64,000 nucleotides of DNA from positions 868,001-932,000 of the forward strand of contig OY970217.1 in assembly GCA_963713965.1 (NCBI GenBank), in the 5' to 3' direction. Under the pieces are notes generated by a model, which saw nothing but the letters and a program-made list of their open reading frames with translations, searched no databases and was not told where the DNA came from. This DNA is from CALAGB01 sp963713965 (GTDB lineage Bacteria; Chloroflexota; Chloroflexia; Thermomicrobiales; Thermomicrobiaceae). Of this stretch, positions 18,553-27,223 are shown one piece after another. A program made the translations under genes and the position numbers. Numbering within the stretch: position 1 is the stretch's first letter; each line of letters begins with the position of its first letter.

Positions 18553-19352
18553 GAACGGAGCTCTCGAATGGCTGCGCACCGATCGTTCGAACGCATCAAC
18601 GATTCACCGACCAGCAGCGCGTGTGCACCGGCCACAGCGAGCCGTCGAGAATCGTCTCCCGAGTGGATGCCGCTCTCGGCGACGATGACGCGATCGGATG
18701 GGATGAGCGGTGCCAGTCGCTCGGTCGTTGCCAGATCAACGTCGAACGACTTGAGATCTCGGTTGTTGATCCCGATGACCTTGGCCCCAGACTCAACCGC
18801 CACGTCGATTTCGCCCTCGTCGTGCACTTCAACGAGCGCCTGCATGCCGAACCATTGAACTTCAGCCAGCATTCGGCGCAACGTCGGCTTCGGGAGCAAC
18901 GACACGATAAGGAGGACCGCGTCGGCGCCGAATGCGCGAGCCTCTACGACTTGATATGGGTCGACGAGAAAGTCTTTGCGCAAGACCGGACGAGGTGTCG
19001 CGTGTGCGTGGGCGATCAAAGAAACCTGTTCGAGGTCGCCCAGGCTGCCTGAAAAGAATGGTCCGTCCGTCAAGACCGAAATCGCCGACGCGCCCGCTTC
19101 CAGGTAATCCTTTGCCACTTCGGCGACGTCGATCTCGCCAGCGATCGTCCCCTTCGACGGAGATGCGCGCTTGATCTCGGCGATGATACCGAGCGAGTGC
19201 CCGCGAAGCGCCCGCTCGAACGAAATTGCAGCAGCGCGCTCGGACACCCGACATTCGAGCTGAGTCAGTGGGAACCGGTCTTTGCGCTCAGGTAGATCAG
19301 CAACCGTTCGCTCGACGATACGATCCAGAAAGGTGCCGGTATGAACGGTCAT
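18549..19352 (-). CDS. trpC: Indole-3-glycerol-phosphate synthase
   Basis: Ring closure of CdRP to indole-3-glycerol phosphate. 267 residues, monofunctional TIM barrel. Recognisable parts are IIAEIKRASPSKG (catalytic Lys), the second catalytic Lys in PVLRKDFLVDPYQV, IGINNRDLKSFDVD, and VAESGIHS near the end. ATG 19352 directly abuts the trpD stop codon. Confidence 0.98.
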   Translation of the reverse strand: MTVHTGTFLDRIVERTVADLPERKDRFPLTQLECRVSERAAAISFERALRGHSLGIIAEIKRASPSKGTIAGEIDVAEVAKDYLEAGASAISVLTDGPFFSGSLGDLEQVSLIAHAHATPRPVLRKDFLVDPYQVVEARAFGADAVLLIVSLLPKPTLRRMLAEVQWFGMQALVEVHDEGEIDVAVESGAKVIGINNRDLKSFDVDLATTERLAPLIPSDRVIVAESGIHSGDDSRRLAVAGAHALLVGESLMRSNDRCAAIRELRS

Positions 19353-20438
19353 CTAGTCACCACCTAACCGGCGCGTCACATCGATGAGCTGACTAAGCTT
19401 GGCGGCCGCCGCGCCGGAATCGATCGACTCGGCAGCCAAAGCGACCCCCTCACGGATTGACCCAGCCGCGTCGGCCGCATAGAGAGCGGCGCCGGCATTG
19501 AGCAGCGTGATGGATCGCGTTGCCCCCTCGACGCCATTGAGGACGTTGCGCACCACCCGCGAGTTGTCTTCCACCGTGCCGCCACGCACTTCGCTGAGTG
19601 GAGCAGGTGTCAGTCCCATCTCAGCAGCCGTCAACGTGTAACTCTTGACATCCACTTTGCCGTTGACGGTGACGTCGTGAACCAAGTTTTCGGACGAGAT
19701 GCTGAACTCGTCGAGTCCATCGTTCGAGCAGACCACGACGGCGTGCCGCGTACCGAGCATAGCCAGCACGCGCGCGATTCGCTCCGCGGCGGCGCAATTG
19801 GGAACGCCGACCACCTGGTGCTGCGCCCCGGCCGGGTTCGTGATCGGACCGAGCAGGTTGAAGGCGGTACGGATGCCGATCTCCTTGCGCACCGGTCCAG
19901 CAAAGCGCATGGCCGGGTGGAAGACCTGAGCGAACATGAACCCGATTCCAACTTCATCAATGCACTCGGCCACGGCGTTCGGTCCAAGATCGATGCGCAC
20001 GCCAAGCCCTTCGAGAACGTCGGCGGAGCCACATCGGCTGGACATGGCGCGGTTGCCGTGCTTGGCCACCCGTACGCCCAACCCAGCCACGACGAACGCG
20101 GCAGCCGTCGAGATGTTGAAGGTGTTGGCGCCGTCGCCGCCTGTGCCACAGGTGTCGACCACCGGTCCGAGGTACTTGATCGGCACCGGCAGCGCATGGC
20201 GACGCATCGTCTCGGCGAATCCAGCGATCTCGTCGTCCGTCTCGCCACGGATGCGCAGGCCGGTCATCAACGCGCCAATTTGAGAATTGGTCGCCAGTCC
20301 GGACATGATGGCGTCCATAGCGGACGCGGCCTGCAGTCGCGTCAGGATATGACCGTCGGCCACGAGGCGAATTGCTTCACGAATGGCCGCCTCGCCATTG
20401 GCGTGGACGTCGACACGGTCCTCAGTCGCGATCGTCAT
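19353..20438 (-). CDS. trpD: Anthranilate phosphoribosyltransferase
   Basis: Transfers the phosphoribosyl group from PRPP to anthranilate. 361 residues from ATG 20438; the open frame extends 14 codons upstream into trpG without similarity. The PRPP/Mg site is visible as DTCGTGGDGANTFNIST, KHGNRAMSS and later CSNDGLDE. A long N-terminal helical domain precedes it (about 1-90). The gene starts one base before the trpG stop ends, so the pair is effectively overlapping. Confidence 0.97.
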   Translation of the reverse strand: MTIATEDRVDVHANGEAAIREAIRLVADGHILTRLQAASAMDAIMSGLATNSQIGALMTGLRIRGETDDEIAGFAETMRRHALPVPIKYLGPVVDTCGTGGDGANTFNISTAAAFVVAGLGVRVAKHGNRAMSSRCGSADVLEGLGVRIDLGPNAVAECIDEVGIGFMFAQVFHPAMRFAGPVRKEIGIRTAFNLLGPITNPAGAQHQVVGVPNCAAAERIARVLAMLGTRHAVVVCSNDGLDEFSISSENLVHDVTVNGKVDVKSYTLTAAEMGLTPAPLSEVRGGTVEDNSRVVRNVLNGVEGATRSITLLNAGAALYAADAAGSIREGVALAAESIDSGAAAAKLSQLIDVTRRLGGD

Positions 20439-20439
20439 C

Positions 20440-21033
20440 TCAGTAACCCTTCGCTGCAAGGACCGGTGCCGGCCGGCCAAGGAAATTCGACAACAGGTCT
20501 TTGCCTACGGTGGTGAGGATCGATTCCGGATGGAACTGCACGCCGTCGATTTCGTACTCGCGATGGCGCAGTCCCATGATCAAACCGTGCTCGCTGCGAG
20601 CGCTCACTTCGAGGCAGTCGGGTAGGCTCTCCTCATCGACCACGAGCGAGTGGTAGCGTGTGGCGACGAATGGGCTGGGCAGATTCGCAAAGAGTCCGCG
20701 TCCATCGTGCGAGATCGAGGAGATCTTGCCGTGCATCAGGCTCGGTGCCCGCGTCACGATTCCGCCAAACGCTACCGCCAGCGACTGATGACCGAGGCAG
20801 ACGCCCAGGAGCGGGACGCGTCCCGCGAAGTGCCGGAAGATATCGACTGATATGCCGGCCTCGGTTGGAGTGCACGGACCCGGCGAAACGACAATGCGCT
20901 CCGGCGACATCAACTCGATCTCGCCAATCGTGATCTGGTCGTTGCGCCGCACCAAGACTTCGGCACCAAGTTCAGCCAGATACTGATACAGGTTGAAGGT
21001 GAACGAATCGTAGTTATCGATCAGCAGGATCAT
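20440..21033 (-). CDS. trpG: Anthranilate synthase glutamine amidotransferase subunit
   Basis: Supplies ammonia from glutamine to TrpE. 197-residue class I glutamine amidotransferase. The nucleophile is the Cys in LGVCLGHQSLA, and the His-Glu pair is in VQFHPESILT. ILLIDNYDSFTFNLYQYL is the standard N-terminus. It overlaps trpE by 4 bases (ATGA). In some bacteria the same subunit also serves para-aminobenzoate synthesis; no pabB is in the window. Confidence 0.98.
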   Translation of the reverse strand: MILLIDNYDSFTFNLYQYLAELGAEVLVRRNDQITIGEIELMSPERIVVSPGPCTPTEAGISVDIFRHFAGRVPLLGVCLGHQSLAVAFGGIVTRAPSLMHGKISSISHDGRGLFANLPSPFVATRYHSLVVDEESLPDCLEVSARSEHGLIMGLRHREYEIDGVQFHPESILTTVGKDLLSNFLGRPAPVLAAKGY

Positions 21034-22592
21034 TGGCGGGCTCCGTCTCTCATGGATCGCTCGATGCGCTCGGCATCCTCAAGCGCCCGGACCAGAGCCC
21101 GCATCTTGTGGAAGCATTCGTTGTATTCGAACTCGGGTGAGCTATCGGCGACGATACCGCCGCCCGCCTGCAAGTAGGCGATTCCATCGCGCATAACCAG
21201 CGTCCGCAGCGTGATTGCCGTGTCGAAGTTCCCGCTGAAGTCAACGTACCCGACAGTGCCCGCATACGGACCACGCCGCTCGGGCTCAAGCTCGGCGATG
21301 ATCTCCATGGCACGAATCTTCGGCGCGCCGCTTACCGTCCCGGCAGGGAAGCAGGAGCGCAACGCGTCGAGCCCACTGAGGTCGTTCCGTATCTCGCCCG
21401 TAACGTGGCTGACGAGATGCATCACGTGGCTGTAGCGCTCGATCTCCATGAGCTGTGGAACGTCTACCGATCCAGGCTTGGCAACGCGCCCGATGTCGTT
21501 GCGGCCGAGATCGACCAGCATGATGTGCTCGGCGCGTTCCTTCTCGTCGTTCGCAAGCTCCATTGCGAGCTCGTCATCTTCGCGCTCGTTTGCGCCTCGA
21601 TGGCGCGTCCCGGCGATAGGGTGTGTCATGAGCGTGTCACCGTCGAGCCGAACCAGCAATTCGGGCGATGCGCCCACGATCTGGGAATCGCCGAGCTGCA
21701 GATAGAACATGTATGGCGAAGGGTTCACGCGACGTAGCGCACGATAGACCGTGAACGGATGCGCGCCCGTCTCGACCGTCACTCGCTGAGAGAGGACGAC
21801 TTGAATGATGTCGCCCGCTGAGATGTACTCCTTGGCCCGATCGACCATCTGATAGTAGGTCGCGGGCTCGGTGTGTCTCCGCATGCGCTCGGAGACGAGG
21901 GCGCCGTCGATCGGCCGATCGCCAACCGGTAGGACAGGCTCGCAGGAGAGGCGACCGACGATGCGTTCGATTCGTCCGATGGCTTCGGCGTAGGACTGCT
22001 CCAGCGGCGTATGGTCGTCGATGTGCACGTGACTGACGACCTTGATGGTGTGCTCGAGGTGATCGAAGACCAGCATGGTGTCAACGAACATGAAGAGCCC
22101 GTCTGGAAATTCAATCTCGTTACCGGCGGCGACCGGCAGCTGTTCGAAGTAGCGGACCGCCTCATAGCTGAGGAAGCCGACGGCGCCGCCCAGGAAGCGC
22201 GGCAGCCCAGGAAGCTGCACCGTCTGATAGGGCGCCAGGTACTCTTGCAGCGCAACGAGAGGATCACTAAAGCTGCCCTGCTGCCGGTAGCCGTGGAGAT
22301 TGGCTTCCGCCAACCCTTCGTTCAACTTGAGCGTCAAGTACGGATCCGTGCCGATGAACGAGAACCGCGCCAGGCGCTCGCCACCCTCGACGCTCTCCAG
22401 CAGAAACGAATATGGCCCCTGCGCCACCTTGAGATAGGCGGAAACCGGCGTCTCCAGATCGGCAAAGATCTCGCGGTAGATCGGGATGATGTTGCCCTGC
22501 TTCCGCAGCGCCGCAACCTCTTCGAGCGTCGGACGATAACGGGTCGACTCTGTTTCAGACGTGCCTTCCGTCATCGTCGCTGTGTCTAACAT
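21030..22592 (-). CDS. trpE: Anthranilate synthase component I
   Basis: Converts chorismate and ammonia to anthranilate, the committed step of tryptophan synthesis. 520 residues. Chorismate-binding motifs include PIAGTRHRGAN, LVDLGRNDIGRVA, and FPAGTVSGAPKIRAMEII; the feedback site is in the N-terminal part (LLESVEGGERLARFSF). GGAGG lies 9 bases before ATG 22592. It is the first gene after the T-box leader, so expression of the whole operon depends on tryptophanyl-tRNA charging, in addition to expected feedback inhibition by tryptophan. Confidence 0.98.
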   Translation of the reverse strand: MLDTATMTEGTSETESTRYRPTLEEVAALRKQGNIIPIYREIFADLETPVSAYLKVAQGPYSFLLESVEGGERLARFSFIGTDPYLTLKLNEGLAEANLHGYRQQGSFSDPLVALQEYLAPYQTVQLPGLPRFLGGAVGFLSYEAVRYFEQLPVAAGNEIEFPDGLFMFVDTMLVFDHLEHTIKVVSHVHIDDHTPLEQSYAEAIGRIERIVGRLSCEPVLPVGDRPIDGALVSERMRRHTEPATYYQMVDRAKEYISAGDIIQVVLSQRVTVETGAHPFTVYRALRRVNPSPYMFYLQLGDSQIVGASPELLVRLDGDTLMTHPIAGTRHRGANEREDDELAMELANDEKERAEHIMLVDLGRNDIGRVAKPGSVDVPQLMEIERYSHVMHLVSHVTGEIRNDLSGLDALRSCFPAGTVSGAPKIRAMEIIAELEPERRGPYAGTVGYVDFSGNFDTAITLRTLVMRDGIAYLQAGGGIVADSSPEFEYNECFHKMRALVRALEDAERIERSMRDGARQ

Positions 22593-22643
22593 TCGTGTAG
22601 TCCTCCAAGAACCCCGGCCCTGCAGGGCGATTCGCGGACAAAC

Positions 22644-22670
22644 AAAAAACCCCCGTCCCAGAAGGGACGG
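22644..22670 (-). terminator. T-box-controlled terminator
   Basis: On the minus strand CCGTCCC (22670-22664), loop TTCT, GGGACGG (22659-22653), then GGG and six T residues (22649-22644). It is mutually exclusive with the antiterminator just upstream. Confidence 0.9.
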
Positions 22671-22945
22671 AGGTGAATAAACTCACTCCGCGGTACCACC
22701 CTTGTTGAACACGCATTGCGTGCCCCACTCTACAGGTACGGGACCAATCCAGTTGATCCGATACCTAGCTCCCAGATAACGGTGGAGTCTCCGTTGCCGC
22801 CTACTCGCTTATGCATTCGGGGCACAGCTCCCGGATCCATTCGGCATCTGCGCTTGCGCCGGACTCTCACCAACCGCCGGCTCTCTGGGCTCCGCTTCGA
22901 TGCGTACTCGTTCCGCTCGTCGCTGTTCGTGTATTCGTCTGTCGA
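22644..22945 (-). promoter_or_regulatory. T-box leader, tryptophan specifier
   Basis: tRNA-sensing riboswitch in the trpE leader. On the minus strand, stem I contains AGAGAG and GGTTGGTGAGAG elements. The likely specifier is TGG (Trp) at 22839-22837 in the context CCGAATGGATCC. The antiterminator sequence GGGTGGTACCGCGG lies at 22701-22688, with the UGGU bulge that pairs with the tRNA acceptor end. A terminator stem follows at 22670-22653. Uncharged tRNA-Trp would stabilise the antiterminator and allow transcription of trpEGDCFBA-aroH-aroF. The conserved T-box core is unmistakable; the specifier assignment is read by eye. Confidence 0.92.
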
Positions 22946-22950
22946 GAGGC

Positions 22951-22979
22951 AGATTAGCAGACGAGATGGACAATGTCAA
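22951..22979 (-). promoter_or_regulatory. Promoter of the trp/aro operon
   Basis: Near-consensus sigma-70 promoter: TTGACA at 22979-22974, 17-base spacer, TAATCT at 22956-22951. The predicted start near 22945 gives a leader of about 350 bases, the right size for the T-box. Confidence 0.85.
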
Positions 22980-23089
22980 TCTCAAATGCGCTCCAACAGT
23001 CTCCATCCCGGGCATGAGCTCAACAACAACTGTGTTCGATCAAGGGCATCGCTCGACAGACGGAGTGCGACCTCAGACGATCGGCAGTG

Positions 23090-23587
23090 TCAGGCGGGCG
23101 CGTTGAAATTGGCATGCGACAACAGCCTCCAATCTCCACGGTCCCAAATAAACGTTGCAAGGCGTGGCGCGGGTGTGGTCTGCAACGTTTTGCCGCTGAC
23201 GACTTCGTCGACGCTCAACATCCATCTTACGACCAGCGCGTCGCCGGACTGCTTCGACGTAACGTCAGTCACGTGAAAGTTGGAAACCTGAGGAAGGTCA
23301 CTCAGGTATTGATCCTTGGTAGCAAACGTACCATCCGCGCCCTGCCTTAGGAACGAGTCCGACAAAAACGAATTCAGCCCGGCAACATCCTGATTGGCTA
23401 GAAGCGACATGTATTTTTCGACAAGCTGTTGTCCTGTTTGCGCGGGAGCGGAAAGAGTTGGCGCGCCTTTGCTGCTACTTGATCCACACGCCGCTCCCAC
23501 AAGCAGTACGGTGATGATAGCAACGACCAAAGCTATCTTCACCGGACCGATCGAGAACCTTGAGGATAGAGATCTCGACGAGCCCAT
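23090..23587 (-). CDS. Predicted lipoprotein with NTF2/SnoaL-like domain
   Basis: 165 residues from ATG 23587, chosen because GGAGG lies 6 bases upstream. The N-terminus is a lipoprotein signal: a basic start, a hydrophobic stretch (about 18-32) and a lipobox-like LLVGAAC, followed by a Ser-rich linker. The rest looks like a small alpha+beta domain of the NTF2/SnoaL type (LVEKYMSLLANQDVAGLNSF... and WMLSVDEVVSG... FIWDRGDWRL). A membrane-anchored extracytoplasmic protein of unknown function. It is not part of the divergent trp control region in any visible way. Confidence 0.65.
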   Translation of the reverse strand: MGSSRSLSSRFSIGPVKIALVVAIITVLLVGAACGSSSSKGAPTLSAPAQTGQQLVEKYMSLLANQDVAGLNSFLSDSFLRQGADGTFATKDQYLSDLPQVSNFHVTDVTSKQSGDALVVRWMLSVDEVVSGKTLQTTPAPRLATFIWDRGDWRLLSHANFNAPA

Positions 23588-23842
23588 TGGTACCTCCAAT
23601 TACGAGCACACGGCCGCCATAGCGTCGCTGCTTGCAAGGTGGCACTTGGATCGTCAAGGAAGCGAGTCAGAAACGGTCCGCGAAATATCACTGACGTGTC
23701 AATTTAAAGAAAATTCGGATCGGAGGCGGGACTGAACCAGGACTGAAAAATCCGGGATGAGTACCACTCACTGAATTGCGACCAATCGGCCCGGAGACTC
23801 ATCGAGATGACGGCGTGATACGGCGCCAGGGAGTGGACCTGA

Positions 23843-24355
23843 CTAGGATGCGTGCCAGATGGTATGCCGTGGCAGCGCGTCGCCGAAGCCGTCGGACCGA
23901 GTGACCAGGCAGCGATCGACAAAGAACTCGATGAGCGCCTGGGGGTTCAAGTGGTCGTCCGAGAACTCCATCGTCGATCGCTCGTCACGAAATTGACGGG
24001 TGAGCGTGGTTCGAAGCTCATGCTCGTGAATCTCGACCGCACGACCAGTGATGTAAAAGGCATCCTCGTTGTCGTCCGTCGGAAAGGAATGGAGTGCGTA
24101 ACGGGCGTCGCGCCGAAGATCATTGAGCTTTGGCGATGGGATGATGAAGGCATACAGACCGGTTGAGGCGATCACCGGACAGATCGGGTGTAGCCGCGGG
24201 CCGCCGTCCGGACGAACCGTCGACATGAAGGCCAGTCCAACTCCGACCTGATAAAAGAGCTGGCGGCCAGCGTCGGTCAGATCTGGGCGAGCCTCGCTCA
24301 GCTCCTGCCAGCTTAACCCGGGTACCGGCGTGGATGTCGCGTCATCACGCTGCAC
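23843..24355 (-). CDS. Pyridoxamine 5'-phosphate oxidase-family FMN-binding protein
   Basis: 170 residues with the split-barrel flavin-binding fold: the FMN region is suggested by LAFMSTVRPDGGPRLHPICPVI, and a second strand pair by ALHSFPTDDNEDAFYITGRAVEI. Family members include pyridoxamine phosphate oxidases, F420- or FMN-dependent reductases and haem-degrading proteins. The sequence is not a canonical PdxH, so only the fold can be assigned. It lies 93 bases after the coiled-coil gene on the same strand. Confidence 0.75.
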   Translation of the reverse strand: MQRDDATSTPVPGLSWQELSEARPDLTDAGRQLFYQVGVGLAFMSTVRPDGGPRLHPICPVIASTGLYAFIIPSPKLNDLRRDARYALHSFPTDDNEDAFYITGRAVEIHEHELRTTLTRQFRDERSTMEFSDDHLNPQALIEFFVDRCLVTRSDGFGDALPRHTIWHAS

Positions 24356-24448
24356 GGGGACCTCCTCGGGACCGATCCGACCTGACGATGGGCCGTAATC
24401 CTATCGGCAATGGTGACTGTCAGTCTGGGGCGCATATGGAACAGGAGG

Positions 24449-24928
24449 TCAGCGGGCTACCACATCCTTGGCCTGTTGGATCTGCTGGAGATTCTGCTGC
24501 AAGACCTTCTCCAGTTGGTCCAGCATCTGCAGCGCGTAGACGTCGACCTCGCCCATAGAGCGCTTGGTGCTGTCCTTGGCCTGGCGCAAAATTTCCTCGC
24601 TGCGGGATTTGGCCTCGTTGATCAGTCCCTGCTCGTTCATGAGGTATTCGGCCCGCTCTTTGGCGACCGAGAGGATTTTGTCAGCTTCGGCTTGGGCTGA
24701 CGAGATCACCTGCTGACGTTCTTGCACGACGCGACGTGCTTGCTTGATCTCTTGTGGTATCGACAATCTCAGCTGATCGATGATGGCGAGGAACTCTTCC
24801 TCCTCCACCATGATGCGGTTGCTCAGCGGCACGCGCATTCCTGACGTCACCAGCTCCTCGAGTCGATCGACGAGCTGCATGATGTCGGCGACATGAACTT
24901 GCTGAGATCCTGTTCGGGAATCACTCAC
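24449..24928 (-). CDS. Coiled-coil protein, DivIVA/AtpF-like
   Basis: 159-residue soluble protein, almost entirely charged helix (about residues 40-155, rich in Glu, Gln, Lys and Arg). I recognise no enzymatic motif. The pattern resembles the stalk of ATP synthase subunit b or DivIVA-type coiled coils (RRVVQERQQVISSAQAEADK, SRSEEILRQAKDS), but there is no membrane segment. It follows coaD by 15 bases in an operon with rsmD. Function unknown; a scaffold role is only a guess. Confidence 0.7.
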   Translation of the reverse strand: MSDSRTGSQQVHVADIMQLVDRLEELVTSGMRVPLSNRIMVEEEEFLAIIDQLRLSIPQEIKQARRVVQERQQVISSAQAEADKILSVAKERAEYLMNEQGLINEAKSRSEEILRQAKDSTKRSMGEVDVYALQMLDQLEKVLQQNLQQIQQAKDVVAR

Positions 24929-24943
24929 GTTCCGCCGCCCATC

Positions 24944-25456
24944 TCATTCGCGCACCACCGCGCCGAATCGCTCCTCCAGAGCATCTGCCACCGGTTCCGG
25001 TACCAGTCCACGCACGTCGCCGCCTAACGACGCCACCTCACGGATGAAGCTCGAACTCACGAATGAGTGGTTGGAGCTCGTCATCAGGCAGACCACGTCG
25101 ACCTCCGGAGCAAGATGCCGGTTCATGTGCGCGAATTTGAATTCATACTCGAAATCGGAGACTGCCCGCAAACCCCGTACGATGGTACCCGCATTGACCA
25201 TTCGCGCATAGTCCACGCTTAGCCCATGATAGACCTCAACGCGAATATTGTGGGCATCTTGCAGCGCCAGTTCCGCAAATGTCCTGCGCTCGTCTGCCGT
25301 GAAGAGGTGCCGCTTGGGAGCATTCTCACCACCGGCGTAGACCGCGAAAATCAATTCGTCGAAGATGCGTGCCGCGCGCCTGGCTACGTCGAGATGCCCA
25401 TTGGTGACGGGGTCGAACGATCCAGGATAAATCGCGATTGTTGGCACCGCATTCAT
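24944..25456 (-). CDS. coaD: Pantetheine-phosphate adenylyltransferase
   Basis: Transfers AMP from ATP to 4'-phosphopantetheine, the penultimate step of coenzyme A synthesis. 170 residues, nucleotidyltransferase fold with the signature YPGSFDPVTNGHLD (T/HxGH) at the N-terminus, the GLRAVSDFEYEF segment, and SFVSSSFIREVASLGG, which contributes the ISSTxxR-type loop. ATG 25456 overlaps the rsmD stop by 4 bases; the rsmD-coaD pair is conserved in many bacteria. Confidence 0.98.
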   Translation of the reverse strand: MNAVPTIAIYPGSFDPVTNGHLDVARRAARIFDELIFAVYAGGENAPKRHLFTADERRTFAELALQDAHNIRVEVYHGLSVDYARMVNAGTIVRGLRAVSDFEYEFKFAHMNRHLAPEVDVVCLMTSSNHSFVSSSFIREVASLGGDVRGLVPEPVADALEERFGAVVRE

Positions 25457-26034
25457 TCCGTTCTCAACGCTGACTCGTCGCCCTCCTCGCCAACCGCCTC
25501 GTAGATAGAGAAACAGCTATCGCCGTGACAGCGGTGGCGCAAGCATCGCAGCACTCCTACCTGGTCCGGCAACTCCACTCGAGGCGAATGACCGATCAAC
25601 AAGATCGTTCCGTTCGCGATCGCGCGCGACGCTTCTAGAGACGCAAGTGTATCGAGGATCGCCGGATCGGCATAGGGGGGATCCATGATGACGAAATCAT
25701 AGGGCTTGTCAACGCGCGTAAGGAAGCTCCCGACGCTCGTTTGATAGACCTGTCCCCGATTCTCGAACTTAGTCGTCTGCAGGTTGTCTCGAATGACTCC
25801 GCACGCCGCGCCGTTCTGCTCCACGAAGTCGACCGACTCAGCCCCACGCGACAACGTTTCGATGCCGACACTGCCACTCCCGGCATAGAGGTCGAGCACC
25901 CGGTCAAACTCGATGCCGAGCGACGCCAACATGGAGAAGGACGCCTCACGAATCTTATCGGCCATCGGGCGCGTGCGCATCCCGTGCGGCGCCTTCAGCC
26001 GATGTCCGCGGGCACTCCCGCTAATGACGCGCAC
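25453..26034 (-). CDS. rsmD: 16S rRNA (guanine(966)-N(2))-methyltransferase
   Basis: Methylates N2 of G966 in 16S rRNA. 193 residues. The opening MRVISGSARGHRL is diagnostic, TRPMADKIREASF matches the family, the SAM loop reads VLDLYAGSGSVGIE, and the catalytic motif is DPPYADP. It is translationally coupled to coaD. The C-terminal part is slightly longer than usual (RHRCHGDSCFSIYEAVGEEG). Confidence 0.97.
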   Translation of the reverse strand: MRVISGSARGHRLKAPHGMRTRPMADKIREASFSMLASLGIEFDRVLDLYAGSGSVGIETLSRGAESVDFVEQNGAACGVIRDNLQTTKFENRGQVYQTSVGSFLTRVDKPYDFVIMDPPYADPAILDTLASLEASRAIANGTILLIGHSPRVELPDQVGVLRCLRHRCHGDSCFSIYEAVGEEGDESALRTE

Positions 26035-26082
26035 GTCGGACTGCCCCTGAACAAGGTCTCGCTGTCTGGCCTACGCCTCTGC

Positions 26083-26946
26083 TCACCCTAGCTGACTCGT
26101 CTCGTCGTGCGTTTCGACGAGCCCGAACCGGGGGTACGACCCGAAGACCTTGAGACGTGCGGTCTTGGTGCGAATGCGATCGAGCGCTTCAGCGATGACT
26201 GGATCGAGCCGATGTCCCTCGACGTCGATGAGAAAGGTGTAATCCCCGAGGGCCGATTTGGTCGGGCGGCTCTCGATCTTGGTCATCTGAATATGCGCGT
26301 TGGCCAGATCGGTCAGGACGTCATGCACGGCGCCAGGGACGTTCTGCTTGACGTTGAAACAGAACGACGTGAGATCTGAACCGGTTGGTTCTGAGTCGCC
26401 CTGTGCCAGCACGAAGAAGCGAGTCACGTTGCTCCGGTTGTCCTGAATGTCGCGCGCCAGGATTTCGCCACCGTACAGCTCGGCGGCCCGCTCAGTGCCG
26501 ATCGCCGCCTGCGTCCGATCTCCTGCCTCGATCGTCTTTTCTACCGCGGTTGCCGTGCTCAATGCCGCCACCTGATGCACTCCTGGCAGGCAACGCTCGA
26601 GAAATCGACGGCACTGACCGAGCCCTTGCGGATGCGAGGTCACCGTCTTGATATCGGTCAGCGATGCGCCGGGCACGACAACCAGATTGTGGCGAACAGG
26701 AACGACAAGCTCATTGCAGATCTTGAGGTCGGTCTCGTCGATAAGGAGGTCGAGCGTGAAGCTGACTGAGCCCTCCAGGGAGTTCTCAATGGGTAAGATG
26801 GCTCGCTCAGTCAAACCGGTCTCAACCGCCGAGACCAGGGCCGGAATGGAAGCCAAGGGCATGAGGGTCGCCCCGTCGAGACGCGCCTGCATCAGCGCCG
26901 CCTCTTCGCTGAAGGTCCCTTCAGGTCCGAGATAGGCGATTTTCAT
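26083..26946 (-). CDS. pheA: Prephenate dehydratase
   Basis: Converts prephenate to phenylpyruvate in phenylalanine synthesis. 287 residues, monofunctional. The catalytic domain (about 1-185) begins IAYLGPEGTFSEEAAL, has the PIENSLEGSV motif, and ends with NVTRFFVLA containing the catalytic Thr-Arg-Phe. The ACT domain follows with ESRPTKSALGDYTF, the phenylalanine-binding ESRP motif, so feedback inhibition is expected. I start at ATG 26946 because GGAGGAG lies 5 bases upstream. Its substrate comes from the AroH mutase in the trp operon. Confidence 0.97.
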   Translation of the reverse strand: MKIAYLGPEGTFSEEAALMQARLDGATLMPLASIPALVSAVETGLTERAILPIENSLEGSVSFTLDLLIDETDLKICNELVVPVRHNLVVVPGASLTDIKTVTSHPQGLGQCRRFLERCLPGVHQVAALSTATAVEKTIEAGDRTQAAIGTERAAELYGGEILARDIQDNRSNVTRFFVLAQGDSEPTGSDLTSFCFNVKQNVPGAVHDVLTDLANAHIQMTKIESRPTKSALGDYTFLIDVEGHRLDPVIAEALDRIRTKTARLKVFGSYPRFGLVETHDETSQLG

Positions 26947-27169
26947 GCTCTCCTCCGCCGATTCGCTCCCCATCTGCGCGAGTATAGGATGCTGTAACAG
27001 TTCCGGTCAATGAAACGGTTCACCGTCGACATAGATACCTCGTCCGAACTGGACAATTGACATCCATTCGCTCCCGTTGCCGTCCGAGGTGTGCCCGTCG
27101 TCAGTCATTGCCTCCAGATCAATGGATGGGTCGTCCGGCGGATGGTACGACGCTTGCGCTCACGTGAAA

Positions 27170-27192
27170 TCCACCTCACGAATTGAGGTGGA
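27170..27192. repeat. Inverted repeat upstream of the DUF892 gene
   Basis: Perfect 9-base arms TCCACCTCA (27170-27178) and TGAGGTGGA (27184-27192) with centre CGAAT, 31 bases before the start codon. It may be an operator or an mRNA leader hairpin; the rest of the 277-base interval since pheA shows nothing I can name. Confidence 0.5.
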
Positions 27193-27223
27193 CGTTGTAC
27201 ACGAGCGTTAGCTGGAGGAACCA

